A stretch of 64,000 bases of DNA, taken from positions 62,001 through 126,000 of the forward strand of contig CAJQUW010007993.1 of NCBI GenBank assembly GCA_907163375.1, in the 5' to 3' direction. Below are positions 42,700 to 54,035 of this stretch, piece after piece. The translations under genes and the position numbers were made by a program. How positions within the stretch are numbered: position 1 is the stretch's first letter; every line of letters begins with the position of its first letter. Under the pieces are notes generated by a model. That model was not told the DNA's origin and did no database searches. It saw nothing but the letters and a program-made list of their open reading frames with translations. Origin of the DNA: Prostheceraeus crozeri (Eukaryota; Platyhelminthes; Polycladida; Euryleptidae).

Positions 42700-43746
42700 G
42701 TCATTGATGTACAGGATTTGTTTACATGTGCGGATCGCAAAAAAGCATACTGTATTTATTAATGGGATGAATTTAATGACAGGATCAGTTTACATGTGGG
42801 AAACGCAACAATTGAATGATGTCTGATTTATCTTTGCGACATATCATTACCTATTCAGTATTTTGTCAGCCACTATGTGTGGGACCCCGCTCGTCTGGGT
42901 TTGAGTGTTCAGGTTAGGGGTCGAAACACAACTAGACGAGTACCTGCTGATGACTGACGGACTGCAGTATTATGTTTTATATCCCTCAATCGGTAGCTGA
43001 AGTAGTGGTCGATGTATTGTAATTCAAATGAAGAAGTGTGGAATTATATGAAGTACTATAGACGGATGAAGGAACTGGCGATAACAAATTCAAGTGAAGA
43101 AATAGTATTTTCCATGTGTAGTCTTAGGTATAGTGTGTATAGTTTCATTTCTTTCGGTGTAGTAGAGTGTCATTGTAGTTCTATTGTTTACCTCCATTAT
43201 CCACTTTCCACTTATCCACTCTTACCATTGCTTTGTGTAGTGTCAGATATAGTTCACTTGTAATCGGTGTAGTAGCATCGTTGTATTTCCATATTTTACC
43301 TCCACTTTTCCAATTTTTATTCATCGGTTTCCTTTTGTTTTATAATATCCATTTTTAATTTCCTTAACCTATGGTGACCATTGTCCTATTCTATTTCCAC
43401 TATCAGCATCTGTAGTTGGTACAGTATATTAGACGTCTGTTTTGAATCTATGGTATCAGTATATTAACAGCAAGAATGAGTAGTATTACAAGTCTTAAGA
43501 TTTCCATTTTTACCAGATATTGGGCCAAAAAGCTGATCAATTTTAATTCGTTGCCACGAGAAAGCTACATTGAGTTCTTTTAAGAACTGATTAATCCAAT
43601 GGTTACAGTAGCATTGCCTTTGTACACTTGCGGATTGGAGAACGCCATCAGTCCTCATTAGGACTACTTTAACTAATAATTTAAATTAGTAAACATTATA
43701 TTCTACTATAAATGGCTACTGGGATGACTTTCATCATCGTTTGAGA
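42700..43746. mobile_element. ~1-kb insertion in R copy a, carrying structured RNA copy 2
   Basis: Comparison with R copy b shows an uninterrupted CATGATCAGTCA at 46154-46165. In copy a this is split by 1047 bp flanked by ATGAT (42695-42699 and 43747-43751). The insert contains the structured RNA motif. Its 5' neighbour ACATATCATTAC also precedes RNA copy 1 at 28811. No ORF with family resemblance is seen. It may be a 3' fragment of a retroelement related to the one at 26.4-29 kb. Confidence 0.45.
42865..42958 (+). ncRNA. Candidate pseudoknotted structured RNA, copy 2
   Basis: Same helices as copy 1 with changed bases: outer GTCAG (42865-42869)/CTGAC (42954-42958); hairpin CCAC/GTGG (42870-42882); A, GACCCC (42883)/GGGGTC (42917-42922); B, CTCGTCTGG (42890)/CTAGACGAG (42932-42940); C, GTGTT (42905)/AACAC (42925-42929); D, CAGGT (42910)/ACCTG (42942-42946). 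Unpaired GAAA (42923-42926, its last two bases opening C) and CTGATGA (42947-42953) are kept. The one difference in the CTGANGA box falls on the position that is free in hammerhead ribozymes. Function is inferred only. Confidence 0.6.
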
Positions 43747-43924
43747 ATGATCAGTCATATTCCGTTGTAATTTCTGCAAAACTGCAAAAAATTGCATTTC
43801 TCACATTTGGTGACAATGCCACATGTATCTCCCACGAGTTCATTCAATAAAATCGAAAGTTACACATTGGGGATTTAATGCGGAGTTACCACTCTACCTA
43901 ATATATACCTACTCAATGCGGCAA

Positions 43925-44239
43925 GGGTTATCTTCCAACCGTCTCGACAGCATCCCGGTGCGAGTTTGTGACAATTACAGTGCTTTTGCGAGAGAAAAAA
44001 ATCCGATACCGGTTTTTGACCAATCCGGACGCAAGCAGCTAGGTGCCGCGTGTTGGGTCAAAAATCTCAACGCCCTCAATAATGGTGTTTACAATTATTC
44101 CTTTGGAGCGTTTGAATGATATATCGAGTTCTGCAGTCCAATAGAATTTTTTGGTCACAGCAGAGGTTGAAAGGGAGCCATGACTTCAGACAGACGTCTG
44201 TATTGACCCACTTGACTGATAAGTCCAAACCTATAGATC
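43925..44239. other. Unidentified open frame between R copies
   Basis: A + frame (43925-44119) reads GLSSNRLDSIPVRVCDNYSA and GRKQLGAACWVKNLNALNNG to a stop. I do not recognise it. It may be coincidental. Confidence 0.15.
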
Positions 44240-44425
44240 CATAGAGTAAGTACATGCACAGTACGAGTAGGTAGAGTGCATGCAGTGTCGACTCAAAAAA
44301 GTATCTGTATACAGTGAAAAAATTATATGGAAAGATTCAGTTTTTTGCGGAGATCACGTTCCCGTGGTCCAAAAAATTATTTGAGCAGTTATGAAAAAAC
44401 TAAGTTTTTAATAATTCATATACTA

Positions 44426-45706
44426 CCGACATGTAGTGATGAAAATTTTCCGGAAAATTTTGAATTAAAATTTGGAAAATATTGGAAAATTTTGGAAAAA
44501 ATCGGAAAATCTTGGAAAATCTTGGAAAATTTTGAAAGTTCTGATTTTTTGTGATAAGCCCTATATGCTTTGACCGCTTCCACAGCCGAGGCAGCTACAC
44601 ACCAATAGAATGGGTCTATAAAACTGGTGATTTTGATCATTGTTTTGAATAAAACGATTTTGAAAAATGAAGAAATTTGAATTTTTGTGATATAATTTTT
44701 ACGTTTTCTATCACAGCCGAGGCATAGACACATCAATAGAATTGTTCTAACACTCTTGATTTCATCATGTCATTTAGATTAAAACAATCGTAGCAATGCG
44801 AATCCCGTCCGCGGATTTTTGAGCATTCCTTTGCCAGCAGTTGCTTGTGGCAATTTGTTGCCATTTTTAATATTATAACACAGACATCTTTTGGGAGAAC
44901 GTTAATTTTTCCCTTTACAATAGGGCTATAATTTCCTGCATTGTGAAAGATCTGGAGCAAAAATAATGCACTTTATTTGGGAGTTTGTTTGTGGCTTGAA
45001 AGTTAACCTCTATTATGCAGCCTTGATTGCAATGATACAAATTCTCCACGTGTTGATGAACATGTGAAGCAGAAGCACACAGTCCAACACAGCATTATAC
45101 ATGAGCGACCATATATTGAAAGATACATGTATATAAAGACCGTAAACTCGTGAGATATTTGGAAACTAAAGATATCTGTGATGAGTAGAAGAATATCTAT
45201 ATGATAGCTTCTGACTTCTGGCGTATTGTCCGATATCTTCTTAGAGGACAAACTACACATTCCATTTCTAGCTGGTTCAGATGGTTCAGATAGTTCCCAA
45301 TCGATTTCAGATCTACTTAAATGAATTTCAGACTTTTCCAGATGAATTGGAGATTCTCCAGTTGAATCTAAGATCCTTTCAAAGTTGAGTTTCTGACATA
45401 TATCTGAAATTCAATTAGAGAAATCTGAAATCCATTTAATGTCTGATATTCAGTTGGAAAGATCTGAAATAGACATGGAGGGTGCAGTTGGTTCCAAAAG
45501 TTGACATGCAGGGATGATAGAGAAGTTTTCGGTCTTTGCATATTGCATAGTCTTTTCAAACGACTGCAACAAGTCTCCAAAACAATGGCAAAAACGTCAA
45601 TCACCGAAAAAAAAATTCAGAATTTTCCATCGGAAAATTTTCCGAAAATTTTGAAAAAATTGGAAAATTTTCTGGAAAATTTTCCATTTGCATCACTACC
45701 GACATG
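44426..45706 (-). mobile_element. Non-autonomous hAT element, copy 1 (8-bp TSD CCGACATG)
   Basis: The element is 44434-45698 (1265 bp). It begins TAGTGATGAAAATTTTCCGG and ends CATTTGCATCACTA. Perfect 8-bp target duplications CCGACATG flank it (44426-44433 and 45699-45706). An 8-bp duplication plus TAGTGATG ends define the hAT superfamily. The interior carries many short alternating GGAAAATTTTCC and AATCTGAAAT words and no transposase. On the minus strand it is nearly identical to copy 3. Confidence 0.85.
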
Positions 45707-46498
45707 ACGTCCCTATACAAGTAGTATGAAACATGTTTGACATCAAAATGAATTAATATTTGCTAATAAGCAACCTAGCTAGATGGAAATCAAGCTGATT
45801 ATCAAGGGAATCTCATGATCCGTACTATAATGGAAGTCTTCATGAAAAAGTCGCGATATTATTCGTGCTTTCTTGGCTGAATAAATTCATGTTTCATTTC
45901 TTGAATCTAAATAGTGATGTGGAGCCATTCACATCTTTCAAAGTTAATTGAAATCATTGTCTTTGATTATGTGATTTTGCTCCGCCAGTGGCAGGTTTCC
46001 TGTGGTATGATCACTCTTAAGAAAATACTCTTGAGGTTGAGCATGAAAGTAATAAGAACACATCGAGTTGCTAATTTAACAAGCATTAAATCTCCAAAAC
46101 TGTAATGACACTGAGAATCTGTAAAATACCATAATTCCTTCTGCATTGCAATCATGATCAGTCAACTCCGTGGCAAATTCTCCAAAACTTCAGAAATTTG
46201 CATATCTCACATTTGGTAACAATTACCAACGATATCCCCTCGAGTTCATTTAATAAAATCAAAAGCATAGAGTAGGCATATTAGGTAGAGTGGTAACTCC
46301 GCATTTATTAAATCCCCAATGTGTATACACTTTCGATTGTATTAAATGAACTCAAGGGAGATGCAGGTGGCATTGTCACCAAATGTGAGATATGCAAACT
46401 TTTGCAGTTGTGCAGAAATTACAATGGAATTGAATGATCATGACTGTAATGCAAAGGGAATGATGGCATTTTACAGATTCTCATGACTGCCTTGGAGA

Positions 46499-48765
46499 TT
46501 AACCGCTTAACTGCTGCCGACGGGTATTACCCGTCGGCACTTATGTCACTCTATGTGCTGCCGAATACCCGTCGGCGTTTCTTTTACTTTATATGCTGCC
46601 AACGGGTAGTACCCGTCTGAATTTCATGAAACTGCATTGACCTTAGCAAGCTATCGCGCGTTGTTCATTGTTATAATAGCACACAGCGTCATCTCTCACG
46701 GCGCACGAGCGTGTGTTGATATTGAGTACGTGTCTCATACATATTGTTATTCATTCATCATCGATTGCGCTTCATTGGTTAAAAAGTAACAAAAATCCTC
46801 TGGTGACGACTCGATCAGTAGTTATTTCATTATGTGTCAGCATGTCAAAGCGTCGGGCTTTTAGTGTAGCCACAGGTGCGATATTCAATCGTTCTTATTT
46901 GTCTGATGATGATTCGGATAACGAGTCTGTAACTTCCTGTTCATCATCTGAAGAAGAATCAGACGTAGATGATGCAGTTGAATTGAATGAACAGCGAACG
47001 ACAACTGAATTCGTGCTGTCAAATACTCCTGCTTGGAAAACTGCTGATGGAACTTCTCCTCGTATGCTGAATTTTGTTGCCGAGCCTGGAATACAAGTTG
47101 ACACTACAGGTTTCACAAACATTGACTATTTGAACTTGTTTATCACCGACGAGCTCATCGAGATCGTGGTTGAGCAGACCAATCTATATGCACGGCAATA
47201 TATTGAAGCACACGAGCTAAAACGGAATTCGAGAGTCCGAGCATGGCGTGAAACCACACAAAATGAAATGCGAAAATTTTTGGCAATGATGTGGCTCATG
47301 GGAATAGTCCAGAAACCAACCTTAGCAAGCTATTGGACACGAAAAACTTCTTTCAACTCCTATGTTCCCGAAGTTGATGAGTCGTGACAGATTTGAGCTC
47401 CTTCTGAAGTTTCTGCATTTCAATGACAACAGTACTCTGCCAGATGCAGATGACATTGATAAAAAGAAACATATGATTGCTCCAGTTATGAACACCTTGC
47501 AGCGACAATTTGAAGAAATGTTCGCCCCTACGCAACACATATGCCTAGACGAGTCCTTGTTGAAATGGCTCGGCAATCTGGGGTTCAAGGTCTTCATCCC
47601 AGCTAAACGTTCTCGATACGGAATTAAAATATAAAAATCATGCTGCGATCAGTATACGTTGAATTTCAAAATATATTTTGGTAGAGAAGAAATCCAAACA
47701 AATTCAGATTATCCTGAACTTGGAAAACTCGAAAAGCTTGTCATACTTCTTGTTCAGTGGTACACGGAGAAAGGTTATATTCTTTATACAGATCGTCTAT
47801 ATAGCAGTCCTCTTTTGTATAATCGAGCTATGTAAGCTTCAAATAGGAGGATGTGGTACTGCGATGAAGAACAAGAAATATTTTCCTAAACACTTGGTGA
47901 ATACGGATTTAGAAAAAAGTTCTCGTGAAGTGGCAGCGTATCGCAACGGCCCCGTTTTGGCGATAAAATACTCAGACAAGAAAAATGTTTACATGATCAC
48001 AACGGTGCATGATCATAGCGTTCGAAATGTGAGAGCTAGAGTGAGAGGGGAAGGTTTGGTTGATGTCAGTAAGCCTGTTACGATAGCTGAGTATAATTCG
48101 CAAATGGGCGGTGTCGACAAGACTGATCAATTGATCAATGCATATAGATCCGCACGTAAATGAAATGGACAAAGAAATTTGTGCTGTATATGCTTCAGCA
48201 TGCAACATTGAATGCTCATTATCTATTTACGTATGATGGCGGTGACCAAACGTATGTGGAATTCCTCCTTGAAGTGATAAATGAAATTCTTCAACCAGTT
48301 GATCATGATAATCTCCAATTGTCTACATCAATCAATGACAACGCCGTCCGATTGATTGAGAGACATTTTATCTACCGGATACCATCTACAAAGAATAAAT
48401 CTTGTCCAAGCAAAAAGTGTCGTGTATGCACTTCGTATACGCATTCCTCCACAATGAGAAGAAAGGAAACTACATTTTACTGTCCTAAATGTCCGTCGCA
48501 ACCTGCACTCTGTCCTGGCCAGTGCTTCAAACACCACCATACCTTGCATGACTTCAAGAGAGAATAACATGTTTGTGCATACTGAAATCCGATAAGTATT
48601 TTAAATCTCTCATATATCTAATTGGTAGGCTGCATTAGATGTACTGCACTAGTAGAACAATGGTAGTATTTATAAATTTTGAACTCATGTTCATGTTTGA
48701 TAGACAAAATTTCTCCCGCACATAGAGTGACATTAACTTAATTAATCTAGCAGCGAAGCGGTTAA
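46499..48765 (+). mobile_element. piggyBac element 1 (broken), TTAA-flanked
   Basis: TTAA at 46499-46502 and 48762-48765 bounds 46503-48761 (2259 bp). The ends are CCGCTTAACTGCTGCCGACG and, inward from the right, CCGCTTCGCTGCTAG. Just inside the left end are several near-palindromes such as GCCGACGGGTA/TACCCGTCGGC. The element sits inside R copy b. It encodes a frameshifted transposase on the + strand. Confidence 0.85.
46842..48567 (+). pseudogene. piggyBac transposase 1, frameshifted
   Basis: A likely start is the methionine of MSKRRAFSVATGAIF at 46842. The acidic N-terminus (DDDSDNESVTSCSSSEEESD) is followed by DYLNLFITDELIEIVVEQTN and KFLAMMWLMGIVQKPTLASY. A second frame from 47362 gives FPKLMSRDRFELLLKFLHF and ICLDESLLKWLGNLGFKVF with the first catalytic Asp, then AKRSRYGIK. 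The region of the second Asp (LYTDRLYSSPLLYN) is at about 47780. A further frame (47678-48163) has EYNSQMGGVDKTDQLINAY with the third Asp. The C-terminal Cys-rich domain CPSKKCRVCTSYTHSS to CPGQCFKHH ends at 48567. At least three frame changes and an early stop make it inactive. Confidence 0.8.
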
Positions 48766-49338
48766 ATGTTTGCTAAATTAGCAATTCGATGGGTATGCTA
48801 TTACTTTCATGCTCAACTTCAAGTGTATTTTCTTGAGCGTGATCATATCGCAGGAAACCTGCCACTGGCAGAGCAAAATCACATAATCACAGACAATGAT
48901 TTCAATTAACTTTGAAAGATGCCAATTGCTCCACATCACAATTCAGATTCAAGAAATGAAACATGAATTTAGTAGGTAACAAAATTATTCCGGTGAAAAT
49001 TGAGATAAGAATTGAAATTTCAGCCAAGAAAGCAAAATATGATCTCGACTTTTTCATGAAGACTTCCATTATAATGCAGTTTATGAAATTTCCTTATCAT
49101 CAGCTTTATTTCCGCTTAGTTAGGATACTTATTAGCAAATATTAATTCCTTTTGATGTCCAACTTGTTTCATACTACTTATATAGAAGAGTAGTGGGTAG
49201 TATATAAATTGGCAAATTTTGACTTTTTTCAAAAGTGCTGAAATATTTTTTTGGACCACGGGAGCGTAATCTCCGCAAAAAACTGAATCTTTTCATACAA
49301 AATTTTTCACTATATGCATATACTTTTTTGAGTCGAGA

Positions 49339-51763
49339 CTCTACCTTAGTGATGAAAATTTTCCGGAAAATATTGGAAAAAATCGGAAAATTTTGGAGAA
49401 TTTTGAAAGTTCTGATTTTTTGTGATAGGCCCTATACTTTTACCGCTTCAACAGCCGAGGCAGCTAGTGATGCAAATGGAAAATTTTCCGATGGAAAATT
49501 CTGAATTTTTTTTTTCGGTGATTGACGTTTTTGCCATTGTTTTGGAGACTTGTTGCAGTCGTTTGAAAAGACTATGTAATATTCAAAGACCGAAAACTTC
49601 TCTATCATCCCTGCATGTCAACTTTTGGAACCAACTGCACCCTCCATGTCTATTTCAGATCTTTCCAACTGAATATCAGACATTAAATGGATTTCAGATT
49701 TCTCTAATTGAATTTCAGATATATGTCAGAAACTCAACTTTGAAAGGATCTTAGATTCAACTGGAGAATCTCCAATTCATCTGGAAAAGTCTGAAATTCA
49801 TTTAAGTAGATCTGAAATCGATTGGGAACTATCTGAACCATCTGAACCAGCTAGAAATGGAATGTGTAGTTTGTCCTCTAAGAAGATATCGGACAATACG
49901 CCAGAAGTCAGAAGCTATCATATAGATATTCTTCTACTCATCACAGATATCTTTAGTTTCCAAATATCTCACGAGTTTACGGTCTTTATATACATGTATC
50001 TTTCAATATATGGTCGCTCATGTATAATGCTGTGTTGGACTGTGTGCTTCTGCTTCACATGTTCATCAACACGTGGAGAATTTGTATCATTGCAATCAAG
50101 GCTGCATAATAGAGGTTAACTTTCAAGCCACAAACAAACTCCCAAATAAAGTGCATTATTTTTGCTCCAGATCTTTCACAATGCAGGAAATTATAGCCCT
50201 ATTGTAAAGGGAAAAATTAACGTTCTCCCAAAAGATGTCTGTGTTATAATATTAAAAATGGCAACAAATTGCCACAAGCAACTGCTGGCAAAGGAATGCT
50301 CAAAAATCCGCGGACGGGATTCGCATTGCTACGATTGTTTTAATCTAAATGACATGATGAAATCAAGAGTGTTAGAACAATTCTATTGATGTGTCTATGC
50401 CTCGGCTGTGATAGAAAACGTAAAAATTATATCACAAAAATTCAAATTTCTTCATTTTTCAAAATCGTTTTATTCAAAACAATGATCAAAATCACCAGTT
50501 TTATAGACCCATTCTATTGGTGTGTAGCTGCCTCGGCTGTGGAAGCGGTCAAAGCATATAGGGCTTATCACAAAAAATCAGAACTTTCAAAATTTTCCAA
50601 GATTTTCCAAAATTTTCCGATTTTTTCCAAAATTTTCCATGGAAAATTTTGATTCAAAATTTTCCGGAAAATTTTCATCACTAGAGGCAGCTACACACCA
50701 ATAGAATGGGTCTATAAAACTGGTGATTTTGATAATCATTTCGAATAAAACAAACCTGAAAAATGGAAAATTTTGAATTTTTGTGATATAATTTTTGCGT
50801 TTTATACCACAGCCGAGGCACATACACATCAATTGTACTGAAACTCTTGATTTCATCATATCATTTCGATTAAAACCATCGTAGCAACACGAGTCCAGTC
50901 CGCGGATTTTTGAGCATTCCTTTGCCTGGCTTAATTGCGGTAATTTGTTGGCATATTTTAATACAACACAGACACCTTTTGGGATCACATGAATTTTTTT
51001 CCTTTGCAATAGGGTATAATTTTATGCAATGTGAAAGATCTGGATCAACAATAATGCACTTCATTTGGGAGTTTGTTTATAGCTTGAAAGTTAAGCTTTA
51101 TTATGCATCCTTGATTGTAATGATACAAATTCTCCATGTGTTGATGAACATGTGAAGCATTGGCACACAGTCCACGCAGCATCATACTCATGCGCGACCA
51201 TATTGGAAGATATATAATGACTGTAAACTCGATCGTGAAATATTTGGAAACTAAAGATATCCGTGATGAGGAGAAGAATATCTATGATAGCTTCTAACTT
51301 CTGGCATATTGTCCGATATCTTCGTTGAGAACAAACTACACATCTTCCATTTCTAGCTCAGATGGCTCAGATAGTTCCAAATCGATTTCAGATCTTCTTA
51401 AATGAATTTCAGACATTTCCAGATGAATTGGAGATTCTCTAGTTGAATTTAAGATCCTTTCAAAGTTGAGTTTCTGACAGATATCTGAAATTTAATTAGA
51501 GAAATCTGAAATCCATTTGGAAAGATCTGAAATAGACATGGAAAAGGTGCAGTTGGTTCCAAAAGGTAACATACAGAGATGATAGAGAAGTTTTCGGTCT
51601 TCGAATATTACATAATCTTTTCAAGCGACTATGATAAGTCTCCAAAGCGAAGGCAAAAACGTCAATCACCGAAAAAAAATTTCAAAATTTTCCATTGGAA
51701 AATTTTCCGGAAATTTTGAAAAAATTGGAAAATTTTCCGGAAGTAGTCATCACTACTCTACCT
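49339..51763 (-). mobile_element. Non-autonomous hAT element, copy 2 (TSD CTCTACCT), split by copy 3
   Basis: The outer element is 49347-51755, starting TAGTGATGAAAATTTTCCGG and ending TAGTCATCACTA. CTCTACCT is duplicated exactly at 49339-49346 and 51756-51763. Removing the nested copy 3 and its duplication leaves about 1182 bp, similar in length to the other copies. Inner sequence resumes at 50692 with TACACACCAATAGAATGGGT. Confidence 0.85.
49457..50691 (+). mobile_element. Non-autonomous hAT element, copy 3 nested in copy 2 (TSD GAGGCAGC)
   Basis: The element is 49465-50683 (1219 bp), starting TAGTGATGCAAATGGAAAAT and ending TTTTCATCACTA, with exact duplication GAGGCAGC at 49457-49464 and 50684-50691. 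It is almost identical to copy 1 read in reverse. Insertion of one family member into another shows at least two rounds of activity. Confidence 0.87.
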
Positions 51764-51861
51764 ATATATCCCTACTCTATGATCAAAAGTGTATACCCAT
51801 TGGGGATTTAATAAATGCAGTTTCCACTCTACCTAATACTCGTATAATTACTCTATGCCTA

Positions 51862-52330
51862 GATCATCTATCGATAACCTTTGTGGGAGTTGGGAATTCC
51901 TCGATCTATTTTTCGAGGGGCTTGATCTCATTCTTCGTAATCCGGAATCTATCAAAGTCGACTTCTCGTTGGCAGAATTGAAACTTGGCTTTGTTGAAGA
52001 TGATACCATTGCTATCAAGGAGATCAAGGAAATCGATCACTCGCCACTAGTGGACAGCCAAGTCGTTGTCCCACATGATTGTGTCGTCAGCGCATTTCGA
52101 CTTTCGTTCGACATCCGTGCTAATTTCGTCGAATTTCCTAGCATATCCATCGCCACTTGCAAGAAAACCCTGTGGAGCTACCTTGTACCGATAACGGCCC
52201 CATGGAGTGATGAAAGTAGTATAATGTCGATCTTGAGGGCGGATTGGTACCGAATGGAAACCATTCCAGGCATCTGTGCCCGACTTCCATATATCAGGAG
52301 GGACAGCTTTCTAGTTGGAATGGAAGTTTG
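51862..52330 (-). pseudogene. Ty3/gypsy reverse transcriptase fragment
   Basis: Minus-strand frames read DAWNGFHSVPIRPQDRHYTT, then FITPWGRYRYKVAPQGFLAS, CADDTIMWDNDL (the catalytic box, with Ala-Asp-Asp in place of Val-Asp-Asp) and GIIFNKAKFQFCQREVDF to EEFPTPTK. This is the palm of a Ty3/gypsy LTR retrotransposon RT. One or two frame changes are present. It is opposite in strand to the integrase fragment 250 bp away, so the element is rearranged. I see no LTRs. Confidence 0.75.
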
Positions 52331-52579
52331 ATGTGGTGCGTTTCCCGCAGACAGTTGGCGTTTAAAGGTGATAAATCGACGGTGCGTCTCGGAGAGCCAT
52401 CTGCTTTACGCGCTAACACCATTCTGTGGCACCATGAAGATGGTTCACCGATTGGGACTCTTTACAAAACACCCAAGGAAACCTGTAAACCTATAATGAT
52501 GTAGGTTGCCAATTTTTTTCAAAAAACTAGGCTATATATACTTGCCACCCGGAGTCAGAGTCCTATCAAAATGATAGGA
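52331..52579. other. Gap between gypsy fragments
   Basis: A + open frame (52331-52504) reads SRRQLAFKGDKSTVRLGEPS and onward. It is not recognised as any gypsy domain with confidence. Confidence 0.25.
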
Positions 52580-52861
52580 CTCTGCATCCCTGCTTCCTCC
52601 ACACGCTCCGAAGTTCTCCAATCGCTCCATGCCGCACAACAAGGCGTCACTGCGATGAATACACGTGTGAAGGTAAAAGTATTGGCCCGGGATTTCTCAA
52701 CAGATTCAAGCAACTCGTGATAATTGTCATGACTGCAACAGAATCGCTCCCTCCCAGGCCCGTTTGCCGCCCAAAGAACCCGTTATACCGACTACTCCTT
52801 TCGAAGTCATCGCCTACGACTTCTTTCTCCATAAAGGATTCTATTACTTGGTGTCAGCTGA
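52580..52861 (+). pseudogene. Ty3/gypsy integrase, zinc-binding and N-terminal part
   Basis: Frames read IPASSTRSEVLQSLHAAQQG, VTAMN, then (shifted) YWPGISQQIQATRDNCHDCN, RIAPSQARLPPKEPVIPTTP and FEVIAYDFFLHKGFYYLVSA. This is the integrase H2C2 region and start of its catalytic core (first Asp in AYDFF). The ORF is cut by hAT copy 4 at 52862 and resumes with DRLSSWTEVDSQSGR at 53952. Confidence 0.78.
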
Positions 52862-53951
52862 TAGTCATGCAAATAGAAAATTTTCCATTGGAAAATTTTG
52901 AAATTTATTTATCGGTGATTGACGTTTTTTCCTTTGTTTTGGAGACTTATTATAGCCGTTTGAAAAGACTATGTAATATTCAAAGTCCGAAAACTTCTCT
53001 ATCATCCCTGTATGTTAACTTTTGGTACCAACTGCACCTTTTCCATGTCTATTTCAGATCTTTCCAAATAAACTTCAGACATAAGATGGATTTCAGATTT
53101 CTCTAGCTGAATTTCATATATTTGTCACAAGCTCAACTTTGAAAATATCTTTAATTCAACCGGAGATCTGCAATTCATCTGGATCATATCTGAAATTCAT
53201 TTGGGCAGATCTGAAATCGATTTGGAACTATCTGAACCATCTGAACTAAATGGAGGATGTGCATCCTCAACGAAGATATCGGACAATGCGCCAGAAGTTT
53301 GAAGCTATCATAGATATTCTTTTACTCATCACAGATTTTTTTACTTTCCAAATATCTCACGAGTTTGCAGTCTTTATATCTTCCAATATGGTCGCTCATG
53401 AATGCTGCGTGGACTATGTGCCTTATATACTTCATCACATGTTCATCAACACATGGAGAATTTGCGTCATTGATCAACGCTGCATAATAAAGCTTAACTT
53501 TCAAGCTATAAGCGAACTCCAAAATAAAGTGCATTATTATTGCTCCAGATCTTTCACATTGCATGAAATTATACCCCTATTGTAAAGCAAGATTCACGTT
53601 ATCCCAAAAGGTGTCTGTGTGATAATTAAAAATGATAACAATTTAGTACACGCCACTGCGGTGGCAAAGGAATGTTCAAAAATCCGCGGACGGAAATCGT
53701 ATTGCTACGATTGTTTTAATCGAAATAATGATGAAATCAAGAGTTTTAGACCCAATTTATTGGTACGCAGCTGCCTCGGCAGTGGAAGCGATCAAATTAT
53801 AGGGCCTATCAAAAAAATTACAACTTTCAAAATTTTCCAAATTTTTCCACACTTTTCCAATATTTTCCAAAATTTTTCAATTTTTTCCATAATTTTCCAC
53901 GGAAAATTTTGATTCAAAATTTTCCGGAAAATTTTCATCACTATCAGCTGA
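52854..53951 (+). mobile_element. Non-autonomous hAT element, copy 4 (TSD TCAGCTGA)
   Basis: The element is 52862-53943 (1082 bp). It begins TAGTCATGCAAATAGAAAAT (one change in the TAGTGATG end) and ends TTTTCATCACTA. TCAGCTGA is duplicated exactly at 52854-52861 and 53944-53951. It interrupts the gypsy integrase within the codons for VSAD. Confidence 0.87.
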
Positions 53952-53999
53952 TCGCCTCTCCTCTTGGACCGAGGTCGATTCCCAATCCGGAAGGGTATA
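53944..53999 (+). pseudogene. Gypsy integrase continuation after hAT copy 4
   Basis: Codons read DRLSSWTEVDSQSGRV and stop. They continue the YYLVSAD of 52861, so the two pieces were one reading frame before the insertion. Confidence 0.65.
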
Positions 54000-54035
54000 A
54001 CACGTATATTAGCTAGAGTGGTAACTCCGCGCTTA

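Larger units (their letters stand above)
42207..43915. repeat. R-family repeat, copy a (interrupted by 42700-43746)
   Basis: 42207-42699 matches 45717-46160 (for example TAGTATGAAACATGTTGGACAT and CTAATAAGCAACCTAGCTAG). 43747-43915 continues with sequence matching the inverse of 46270-46450 (TTCATTCAATAAAATCGAAAG and GGAGTTACCACTCTACCTAA). The 1047 bp between is foreign to the other copies and is bounded by ATGAT on both sides. Confidence 0.6.
44240..51781. repeat. R-family long inverted-repeat element, copy b, with nested insertions
   Basis: The edges are CATAGAGTA (44240) and TACTCTATG (51773-51781). The left arm (44240-44433 plus 45699-46250) and right arm (48770-49346) are inverted copies sharing GTCGACTCAAAAAAGTAT, GGTCCAAAAAAT, TAGTATGAAACATG, GCAGGTTTCCTG and AATTAATATTTGCTAATAAG. 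Into it were inserted a hAT (44434-45698), a piggyBac (46503-48761) and a hAT with another hAT inside it (49347-51755). No own transposase is seen. Superfamily unknown. Confidence 0.6.

Noticed and set aside
49862-50389. Open frames conserved between hAT copies 1 and 3 as possible genes
   Set aside because: They are identical only because the copies are recent duplicates. They have no transposase motifs, and frames in copies 2 and 4 are broken.
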